Origin: Anisus vortex
Lineage: Eukaryota; Mollusca; Gastropoda; Planorbidae
Assembly (NCBI GenBank): GCA_949126835.1
Contig: OX421503.1
Coordinates: 4,923,457 to 4,987,456 of the forward strand
Direction: 5' to 3'
Length of the DNA stretch: 64,000 bases
Part shown: one piece after another, positions 14,401-26,400 of the stretch
Layout of the letters: each line of letters begins with the position of its first letter
Numbering within the stretch: position 1 is the stretch's first letter
Made by a program: the position numbers and the translations under genes
Notes under the pieces: model-generated
Told to the model about the DNA's origin: nothing
The model's database searches: none
Seen by the model: only the letters and a program-made list of their open reading frames with translations

Positions 14401-17400
14401 TTTGATTTAACAAAGTTAAAAAGAAAAGTAAACAACATAATTTCTTTACTAGACTAAGTTATTTGATTGATATATCTTGCAGCTTTGTATAACAAATGGT
14501 TGCTATTCATGATAAGACTATGTACATGACGCAGATAAATGTATATTTCCTACTGTTCTTTTCCTGATATAATTATTCTAATGTTATAATTTCCTAAGGT
14601 CAATTCAAAGTAAATTTATTGCACCTTATGCTTTTATGTACGTAAAGTCTACTCCCAAATTTTGTTTAGTTTTAAAAAAGAAAAAGGTGTTAAGACGTAA
14701 AAGTGACTCCAAGGAGCCTTTGCATATATATTTATTTAACTAACAACAAAAGTTTGCTGAATCAAAGAAGCATCATTGCATCTTGTGTGACAAAAAAAAA
14801 TGTTGGTGTATCTGACGTAGTGTAAAATCATTGAAATAGAAACTCATGAGTTCATTTAGGTATAATGCAAAGAGCAATTTCAACTTCGAAGTATAGCACT
14901 ATATTCCAATGAAGTACTTAAAAACACATAGGGATAAAACCAAATTTTCTTTATCTATCTGCAGGGATTAACTCAGTCCCAAAAAGCAAAGACGAAATGA
15001 AACTTTTATCCCATTGCAAGGCTAGACTCAAATCAAAACAGCTAGCTAATTCTAGAAAGCAATAATCATCTACATTTTTAAGGAACTTGTGTTTCATATA
15101 AGATCATAAATGTTAACTTCATTTACAAATGTTGCTTTTTCTTTCCCATCTTGATGCATCAATGGCAGCAAAACTGAAGTGTCCTTACTATAAAAAATTT
15201 TTAAGGACTTAAGTCCTTATAACAAAGTCATAAATGGATTTACTTACATCTGACAGCGACAGTGACCGACCGTCTCACGTCCACGTGTGTCAGGCTGTTC
15301 CTTGCCAAACAGCTGTAAGTTGAAGAGTGCTTGCAGGCAACGTTCTGTATCTCATAGACAAACTTCCAGGTGTCCCGGTGAGACTCTTCGATGGCGGCGG
15401 TGTAGATCCGCTCTGAGATGTAATCCATCACTGACTCTGTCTGAACACGGATGTCAGGCTTCGGGTTGCTGGCCACGACACATACCAGCGTGATGTTCTC
15501 CCCCTCGTCTACCTCAATGGTGGTTTTGTTGGAGTTGGCGTAGAAACTGGAAATGCTGGCAGCATCTTAAAATAATAATTTTACACAAACATAAGTAAAC
15601 ATACAAAGTGCAATCAAAATGTTTAATGTATTAAAAACAAAAAATTGTGATTATGTATCGAATTTTATATAATCAGACACATCAGCCTAACAGTCCGCTT
15701 TGACTGGAATCAATTTTAATTATTAAATAGCTAATTAGAAGAAATAGTTGTGACGTAAAGGGACTTAACTAAGTTTAGTCTAGCATTGTGTTTAGGTATT
15801 TTCTTTATTGTAGTTAATTCCCCTACATGTTTGTTGTTGAGTGTGTACTTCCTGTTTTTTATTTGTCCAGAGGTCGATTGTATTTTCTCCTCTCGTAAGT
15901 CAGGTATAGTCTTCAATGTTTACTTGTTAATAAAATGTTTAATGATGCAAAAGTTATAGTTGTTTATTCCTTAAAGAACTTTATTTTAACCCTATATTCA
16001 ATTGGGGCTTTGCATGGACCAACTCAATAAGGACTTAATCTGATCGCAATATAGTGGATGTATCATTGAAAAAGCATATTATTCTTCAAACTAAATGAAT
16101 AAAAAAGGGTCATTAGTTAGTCTAAGTCTGTGCTTTACTGTTAATACAATAACTTTTTCCTTAAGCGTAATTACACATACATGTAACGTTGATAGCAGCC
16201 GAGGCAGTTTCAATGTAGTCGCAGTAGGGGTCGTACCAAACTTGGCAGTGGCACTTCTCCCCATTCTGCGACCTACTCAGGTTCTTGTAGATCAACAGTT
16301 CTGCCCCGCCGGAAGTGACATTGGTGCCCAGACAGCTCAGGCTGATCGAGGAAATGTTGCCAGGTAAAGGAGCTCTGCACCTGATCAGAACATCTTGCGT
16401 CGATGATCCTTCAATGGTGGTGCTTCCGTTGTTGATGAGCAGAACAGGCTTGAACCGCTTCGAATCTATAAATAGATAAAACATACAAGGCGTAGTTATG
16501 TAATATACCTTTGAAATGTATTCTAAGCAAAGAATCCCTTTTTTGCATAGTGGTTCATAAAATTAGCAGCGATTATCAGTTTTTAAAAGTCAGAGTCATG
16601 CCAATACGTGCGCTGCAGTAGACCCATTTTGGATGAGTTTTACAACTGATCTATAAAAATAGAGCCTCCTTAATGACTTTGTATATGCAAAGTGAGGCTA
16701 GCATAAACTAATTTCACATACAGTATACACAATTGACTTATCCAAATATGTGAGTTATAGGAATATACTGTCTATAATTAGAACAAATGTATACCATAAA
16801 TAGGAAGTCTAAGTCAATTGAAATGTATTTGTAGGTCAGTGCTTAGGCAATATAATTGTATATTTGCATAATTGATTCATGCATCAAGAATATTTTTTCC
16901 GGGCCAAATCCATTCAATAGATCAGTGATTTTTAGACGGATACAATCATTTTTTTAAAGATATTTCTTGCGATAACTTACCCTGAACAAATACTCTAACT
17001 GTAGACTCTACTCGTATATTTTCATCATAGGCATTGGAGGCAGTGATTGTCAAATTGAATTCACCAGCTCTTTGAGCTTTCACTGTGAAGGTGGCAGTGA
17101 AATTCGCACTAGCCTGCTCCCAGCTGAGAGAGTTTGGGACATCCACGGACATGTTGAAATTGATCCCAGGGAATGCTTCACTTTCAGGAACCGACACAGT
17201 TATGGTCACATCTTTACACAGGTCCATCTTCACAGCAGTCGGGGACACTTTAATCTCACCTGGTCCATCTGATAATGGGAAATAAACTCATTACAGCATA
17301 GAGCTAATGATTAGAATCAGATATTATGACCAAACAAAAATCCTGATATACTTTATTACAGTTCAAGTTGCTCAATCTACTTATGTATTATTCAATTCAT

Positions 17401-20400
17401 GTCTAAACTAGTAAAATATATTGGAATTCATATGTTTACTTGAATAAAATATGTTTGAATCAACTTTGCAGTACTTATAAGTCTTGTAGGTTTACCAGCG
17501 TTCCTTCTAGAAAATTCATTATTTCATTATTTACCTTAGGTAATATGCTTTAGACCCATACTGTCTTACTCATATGTTAGGTTGGTTAGTGCTTCATTTA
17601 TTTGATTTGTCCAATGTTTGTAAAGTTTTAAATCATCAATTAGCTTTATTCTTAGCCTAGAGATTATATCCGTGTTCTTAGTTGTATGTTAAATGCGCTC
17701 AGAGCTTACATTATGTGTGTTGGCAGTGCATTACAAATATTATTATTATTTATTATTATTAGATAGAAGATTGTTATATCCTTAGCCAAAAACCTGTGTA
17801 GAGGGCAGGGCTAGAACTGAGGGACATATTGTTGACAGTCCCCTATGCTAGCCACAGGACCAGCAATTGGAGAGATGCCTGCATAAAAAAAGTATTATCA
17901 TCATCAAGTATTACAGTAGGTCTGAAAATAGTGCCCCATTACTTACTTACACCCGTCAACCCCTGTCGGAGTATGGGCCACCAACAACAGTTCTCCAGAT
18001 TCTCCTATCCTATCCTCTCTAACTGGTTCCAGCTGAAACCCATCTTGGTGATTTTGGCTTCAAGGTCACGCCTACATGTGTTTCTTGGGCGGCCCCTCTT
18101 CCTTTTTCCTTGGGGATTCCATCTCATTGCCTGCCTTGTAATATTCCCCATTACCCAAACTTTAACTCATTTAATGTTGCAAATATTTTAAAGTGCAATG
18201 TTAAATCAAGCAACAAAGTTTAATTTGGACTTTCAGCATTTTAAATTAAAATTTAATTGGTTGCACAATCCCTGGGGCTATGCAAAATTACTTTTAATAA
18301 GAAACATCTTACAGGCCAAATAAATTGGAGTCTCTACCATCTTTTTCTTATAGCAAGAATATTCTGATGTGCAGCTACAGATCCGGCTGTTGTCCTCCCT
18401 AGTCAGGTTATGAGCAATGGAGATTGACTGGGTTGTCTGCATTAGGGTCTGGTTGAAGCAGGAGAATGTCAGGTTGCTCACCTCACCGACAGAACAGGTA
18501 ATAATCACACTTTCTGCTGATGCAGACTCCCTTAAAGTGTTCCCTCTGTTCATGGTAATCTTAGGCTGGACAGATCTGCTAGCTGTATTGAGAAATGGTC
18601 AAAATGTATTAAAGTCTTAGTAGTAAACCAAGACTCCCAGTCTTATTGGACATAGAAAGAAAACCTTTGGAGTGCGCGCCTTTGAGGCGGTGGCGCCCGT
18701 ATTATGGAACAATTTGCCTATTTCACTAAGGCAAACTGAAGCAAAGTCTTTTAAAAAGAACCTAAAGTCCTATATGTTTAAGTAATCATTGTCTAATTTG
18801 TGCTCTTGTATCTATGTCATGACAGCGCACTGAGCATGCTATTATAGCATGGATAGTTGCGCTATAAAAGTGCTCATTATTATATTATTATTATTAATGT
18901 CTTTCAAGCATTTTTTATTTTAAATCATAGATCAGTTAACCCTTCTTATACCAGGTGCCTATATTTCCACCAGCTAACTTTATCCCTGTAGGCCAGGACA
19001 GATATAGTTTCCTCAGACGAGACTCCAAGAGTATTTAATTAAAACACAAAAATAAGTCTTAACTTTTAACCTTTTTAGAGAAAAATTTCAATTTCTTTTT
19101 TCCTTTTAGAATTGACCAATTACTACAATTCCTTTTTTTCATGTGGAATTGTAATTTTTATCAAACAAAATGGCATTGCTTAGCAGGAAGTAAATAAAAA
19201 TACTCAGGGCATTCATTGCAGCAAGTATTGCAAAAAAAATGTAGGTCTTTAGCCAAAGGGTTAATTATAGAATTGATTTATCAGTTCAAACAGAGGTTTC
19301 TTAAGAGACAGAAAGAAGAAAGACTGTGGATAGAATGTGCTTATGTGGATTGTGGATGGTAATGAATGTACCTCATGCAATGAATGAGCTGAAATTGGAT
19401 ATACAAGATATGTTAGTATTAGTTGCCTGATTTATAAAAAATTTTATAGTCCCAAATAGTACTAGTGGTGATCTACTCACCTTCAACAACCACAACTATG
19501 TGTGCCTCAGTGTGAACATCTTTAAATATCACGTTCGTCCCTCTGCAGGTGAGGGGAAATTTACCCGGCAGGAGTGCCTCCAGCACAAAGGTTGAGGAAA
19601 AGTTGGATGTAGCCCCCTGAGCCTGTGAAATTCTCAGCGCCTTCGGGTTGTCGGCAGAACACTCAAACCTAGCCCCAGGATTAACTGCGTCGCTCAGGAC
19701 AGAGGCAGTTAGCGTTGCATTCGAGCACAGCTCCATTCTAATGCTTGGTTTGGACAGATGCAGGATGTCTGGTCCGACTGGGGTAAACATGCATTACAGC
19801 TTTTACACAACTTTTTCTACTTGAAATTATCAAAGACACACAATATAAATTATATCTTTAATCTTTTTTTTTAATTCTGATAAATAATTTTTTAATAACT
19901 TATCTTTTGGCTTTTTTATAAAACAAATTGTGTAATATTTTGTTTAAATTATATTCCATATTTGGACATATTGGGGTGGTAGGATTTTGGATTTTTATTC
20001 TGAAAAGTGTGGGTTTGAATCCAACTTAAACTGCCAGCATTTTCACCCTGCTTTGGGGGGTGTCTCTCATCTTACCCAGCTGTGAAGAGTACCTGACATT
20101 AGTTGGGGAAATTAAAAGGCAGCTGGGCATTGTGCTGGCCATACCATTCACTTGCATGTGGTAGCCACTGAGACAGGTAAGAGCTGCAACACAAGCCTTA
20201 TGGACCACCTTTATCTAGAAAGGGGTAACTTCTCCTTCTTTACATTTACTTTGCCTAGTTTTATACTTAAAATTTTATACCCACATGCAAACACTGCTTT
20301 AAATTTAGTCGCAACTGGATTGTCTTCAAGGGGTGATGCCCTACAGTAGAATGTCTGATCATGATCTGAAATCATTTATAATTTTTAAACACACAGTAAT

Positions 20401-23400
20401 CCTCCATGCTTTAGCTGGCTGTTCAACTGTTCAATTAAAACAGACAATTATAATGTATAGATTTATTTACATTAATTCTACTTATAACCTAAATACAAAT
20501 GGCATTTAATTGATCTAAATCTATTCTGTTCATTTAAAAAAGAATAATGCCACGGTAATATATTATCATTAGTTGAAATGTGTTTAAATTTTCTAATGTT
20601 ATGAACAGAAAGGAAAATAGATTAAATAATCCTTTTTAACTTTTTTTTAAATGCCTGAGGGGTACTATCATCTTCTACCACCATTGCCAGTTGAAATGTT
20701 CCTGATATACTATTTCCAAAGTATTGGATTTTCTTGTGACAGCGTTGAAATTACTATTATTACAGATTCTATTTAAAATAATATAAACTTGGTCTTGCCT
20801 TTTGGGTATGAAACAGACACGTTCGCGGACGAGGCAAGAGAACCTTTGATGCTGTGGCCGCTGCTTTCATTAGAAAAATAGACTGTCCCAAATGAGTTTC
20901 CCTGCTTGAGGCACACGCAGTAAGCATCTTTGCCAGCTTCTATGTATCCGTTCTGTACGCTTGGACCGCGAGGACATGGAGCTTCAAGCTTGGTTTTGAT
21001 TGGCCCTGGAATTGAGTTTTGAAAACATAATAATAAAAGCAATTTAGATTTGCTATTCACTTTGACTATTTATAAATGATGCATACTATTCTTTTTCTAT
21101 TTACTTTGAAAATTACAATATTTATTTTAACTTTCTTTCCTAAATGTTTTCAGTAAATAATAGGCTAAGTATATTTTTTTTAAATTATTATAGCTTTATG
21201 TTCATTATTGTTTATCAAATTTGTTTCTGTAGCTTATATAGACCTGGAAATGCCAGGCAATTTAGCTTGTAGTTTATATACCGTATATACTCGCGTATAA
21301 AACGCACTTTTTTTACATAAAATTTCGACAAAAAGTAGGGGCGCGACTTATACACCCGACACTGTTTTTGAAAAGTTCAAAAAACATTACTACTCTGTCA
21401 TAAAGTTTCCTACATAACCCCTATAGTTGATTGGAATTATGTATAATTATTAGGATATGCCTTTATTTGATTATGTTTGCCTTATGCACGATTAAAACTA
21501 TTTTTTAAGAAAAGTTTCCAAATTAGGGTGAATATTTAGTCACTTTTATGTTTAAAAGGTATGCATTTTTTAGATATTAAAAGGCAGTGTAACCCGGGAG
21601 GTCGGGGTGCGACTTATGCGCGGGTCAATGACAACGTATAAGGAAAACAATCTTAAACTAGGGGTGCGACTTATACACCGGTGCAACTTATACGCGTGTA
21701 TATACAGTATTTATGACAGTGACTCTTATGTACTGCACAAGACCAGACAGGTTCAAAAATGGTGCAGTTCTAAAGAAGCCTGAGAATATATTATCATTTC
21801 TTTTTCTCCCTCTGTAGGCCTAAAGCCTAATAGTAATAGGCCCTACTACCATTATGAAGTATGAATAATAGGGCCTACTTATTATACAATTATACTTTAT
21901 ATACAAATTCCTAGTTGTTTTTTTGTGATTACTAAAACAGCCCCTTGCCCATGGATGTTCCTAGTTTAGGTTTAAAAGCAACACATTTAAAAAGAACAAG
22001 CAACATAAATTGTGAAGGGAGTATTCTATTCATGATAATAAAAATTAAAAATAATCTAACACTTACGCGTTTGGGTACAGTGATAATGACTAGTCACACT
22101 AGTCACTCACTAGTGATATTATCACTGATAAACTGATAATCATATTATGACATCATACCCAGGACAATGCTTCATTACTTCATATTTGCGAAACAGTAGA
22201 CCTACTGCTGAGAACTACGACACTAACAGTAGCCGGTAGCCTAAATAAAGATTTAAAAGTGCAAATATTTTTCCCATTGTCGTGTAGCCTAATCAGATGT
22301 AGGCTACAGCCAACAATTGATGTTGTTTTACTGTTGATATATGTTAATTATTCAATTCTCTCCCCATTGGTTACTTAACGCTCCCATCCATTTGTACTAT
22401 ACTTAGGCCTACACTTAATTTTTTTTAAATTATTTTAGAGCTCTGGTTTTGAAAGAATCTTTGTTTTTAACAAATTAATTCCTTAAAAACGTGGAATAAA
22501 AAAAACGAATTAGACACAAATTAAATAAGAAAAAAAAATATTGTAGTTAAAAATGTGTTCGCATTAGGCCTACACATGGTCGAGGCTTTTGTGGAATTTA
22601 CTGCAATTAACAAACTATTTTTTGTCAATAAATATAAAGTGTATAATATGCCTATAAATTTAGGGTGCACATTTTCCTTTATAAAACTAACTAAGAGTTT
22701 GAAAGAGCCCGGAAACAACAAAAACTTGAAAACGTATTTTATCATGAAAGAAAACAATATTAGGTATTTTTCTATGTAGGCCTAAAAAGAAACAAAGAAT
22801 AAAAATTGCAAGAAATAAGCTTCCAAATAAGTTGATTAGATGTCTAGTTTGATTCTTTGTTTTATTTATTATGAACATTTTGGTAAGGTATAGACTATCA
22901 TGAGAAAAGCAGCATAAAGAGTAGGCATAGGTAGCCCTGAGTAAAAAAAAAACTTCAATATTTATAGGCCTAATAGTCCTAATAGGGTACCACATTAAAA
23001 AGATAGCATGTGAAACGGCTGCCCCTCTCACCCACTTAAAAAAAAAAATAGGCCCACACCATAGCCTAATACATATTTTAAAATTAGCATTTTTCAATTT
23101 CCTTTCAATTTCATTGTTGCATAGTCGTAGAGGCCCATCAATGATATACTAAGTAGGCCTATTATCCTATAAGTTTACAGACGTTCCTTCTAGATAGAAG
23201 ATTATTACGTCCACTAGGCCCAAAACTCCTGCAGGGCGACAGGGATCCGTCGGTGGCAGGGCTAGAACCCGCGACCTGTCAATTGGCTTTTGGTTGACAG
23301 TCCGGTGAACTAACCGCTGGACCAGCCGGCTATTAGGCCTACAATAAACAATGTAATTCAAGTGGACATTTTGTTTAAAGGGTTAGCCTACATTTTTTTT

Positions 23401-26400
23401 TAAATATGATCTCGGCAAATATAATATATATATTGGGCTACATTGTTGACCCCCCCCCCCTCGGCATGGGCTATGGTCCTATCATGTTTGACCCCACCCT
23501 TCTCTTTTTTTTCCTTCCCTCTACTAGGTGCGTGACGTCAATGAATGTTTATGAGTGGGTAGCCTATTCTACGTAGGCGTAACGTAGAAGTATAGCGACT
23601 CATAAATGTAGGCCCACGCTGCCACATTGATAAATCAAGAATTGTAACAGGACCAGTGCAGACATAGTAGCCCTCTATATTTTGATAATAGCTTTCTATT
23701 TCAGTTTGGAAGCAGAAGGGAAAAGAAATAGGCTGGTATATGACTCTCCCCCCCCCCCCCCCAACTCCCCCCCCCCCTCCCACCGAACCTGTTCTAAAAA
23801 TATAGTTCATGAAAATTTGTCCTCACCCCCACCCAACCCGTACGCTGAAGCGAAAATGTAACATTTTAAAAAGTATAATAACTCCATTTTTAGACACACT
23901 TTAATGTATGTCATTCTTACACGAATAACACACGCATGTAGGCCTATTAAAGCATTGTAGGGCTACAGTAATATGTTACCTTAGACTTGATGATGCAATA
24001 AGAAAAGGTTTTTGAACAGCTATAGACACAAACATATACAGACAATATAACTTATACGCACATATTATGTCTAATCATATGGTGTATATTATAGACGCTT
24101 CTACTATTAAGAAATTGTTTGCATCCTACGCAAAATGAGGTTAAATTCCAGTCTGGCATTTGATCAGTGTTTTAAATAATGTTTTAAGTTACTGGTTTTC
24201 CTGGTTTGCTATTGTAACACACTTAGATTGCAATTCATTTTTTTTTGCTACCTTTAATGGGTCTACATTTTACATAAAGGCATTGTAATTAAACTATTGT
24301 TACATTATTCAGTGACGTGACCTTATTAAAAGGCATGTGATTCTTGGACTTACATCGTTCTATTGATGTAAAAAACCTTAAAAATGGACTTGCAGCGCTT
24401 TCTCACTGTCAAGCTTGTTTAAAAACAAGATTCAAATAGATCAGTACTTACAATGCTTTAGATTAAGCCTTAATACTTTTACTGGTAGGCCTACTAGCTA
24501 CAGGGCCAAAGGATATTATACTCTTTTTTTTTTTTAAATAGACAAAGCGTGTGCGGTCTTCCAGTGTGTGCCGTCATATGGGATAAGAAATGCGGTTTTG
24601 TCCTTAGGCTATGTTTATCTGAGCATTGTAGCAGATAGTTTGTGTGGTATATTTCTAAGCTAGAGTTAATGTCTTGTGCATTATCACTATTTTACTATTT
24701 TCTCTTCTGTCCCCTAGTTTCTCCGTTTAGGGATTTAACTATGGGTGTTACTGCTTGTCCGGCTGTTTTGCTATTTCCGACCTGATCCTCAGGTACGAGG
24801 TGAAGGTTTTTTTGCAGTGGATTCCAGGTCATGCAGGAGTCGCTGGCAATGAGATAGTGGATGCCTTGGCCAAGAAGGGATCCCTGGTACCCACTCCTAA
24901 GGGTCCGTCCACCTTTGAGAGTGCCCGCAGATCAATACGTGAGTGGGAGTCAAGACAATGGTGGAAGAACTGGGTTGAGTCTGACAAGGGTCGAGGCGTG
25001 TGGCAGCAACTAAAACCCTGAGATTAGTCTCGGTTCGATCACTCCAGTGAAGTGAGGTTTAAAGTCTAGTCTTGTCAGTTGTGAGTATTCGCTTCTAATG
25101 AGTCTAAAATACTTCTGACAACGTTAAATTAATGGTCAAATGCTACAGGCCTATTTTAACCATGCATTAACTACCGTAGTTGTGTTTGTATCAGCCTATA
25201 TAAGTCGACGTTTGTAGGCTATAATATTCATAATATATAAGGTAGGTCTCTGTTCGTAGGCTATAAGTCAAACGATTGCATGGCGTAAGTTTGTAAATTG
25301 TAGGTATATATATCTGTATAGCCAATGTTTCTATGTGTCTAGGTTTGTATTGAAATAAATGTTGGATCTATATTATTATTTACATCATGTAATGTTTGCA
25401 TTGGCAAGCTTCTAAAGCCTATGTTTGGAAAGCTTATTAGGCCTATAAAGGCTTGAATTGTCTGTGTTTAATATAATAAGGACTAACATTTCGTTGTGTA
25501 TAATCCATTATGTAATCTTCTTACAAATAAAAACAAATATCAATTTAAATAACATATATTATTGCACGTAATCTCAACCACTCAGCTAAATTTTAATATA
25601 TAGGCTATTTTATGATAATCTAGACCAGGGATCGGCAACCTACGTTACACTTGGCACCTTGGCACGCAGAGTTATTTTCAATGGCACGTGAAAGACTCCC
25701 AAAGAGAAAAATTCAAGTCTCTTCTACAAGAAATTGAATGCTAAAGAATGATGACTGTTAGGCTGTGGCACGCTAAATCATAGGTTCTCAACGGGGGCGA
25801 TATCGCCCCCCGGGGGGCGGTGAGAAACTTTAGGTGGGTGCTGACATTCCCGGGGGCGATTGGGGGGCGGTGAAGGGCAAGAGGGCGGTTCAAACGTACC
25901 TGATATATTTTAACACCTCAGCTATTTGAATCGATAAGTTTTTTTGGAGAATGAAATGTGATGTAAACGCAATTGCTGCTAAATATCTGATACCTCCCAA
26001 CAGTTAGCCTACATATTATTATATTAATAAGAAATAGGAATCGCAGTGACTTTTCGTTGAAGTAAGGGTATGTATTTGGCAAAAATAGTGTGCGACCAGC
26101 TGGTCCTGTGGTTGGTTCACCGGACTGTCAACTAGAGCTGGGTCGTTGATTCAAAACGTTTTATATATCTACAAGACACTGATGTAGGATGCAGGATGTA
26201 GATCACTAATGTAGATCTGTACTACGTTCTACATCGTAGACCTTAGCCATACAAACTACAAACACAGTTAAACACAGTGCTTCCCCTTGCCCCCCTTTTT
26301 CATCGCCAGTTCCAGCGCTGACGCGCAGGCTCTCTTCGCTCATTTACCGGCAAAGTGTTGCAATCAAGTATGGGTCTTGTAAGCCTAACTGATCTACATG

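Noticed and set aside
22687..23097. 136-codon minus-strand ORF
   Set aside because: AT-rich low-complexity translation with no motif, splice support or second copy.
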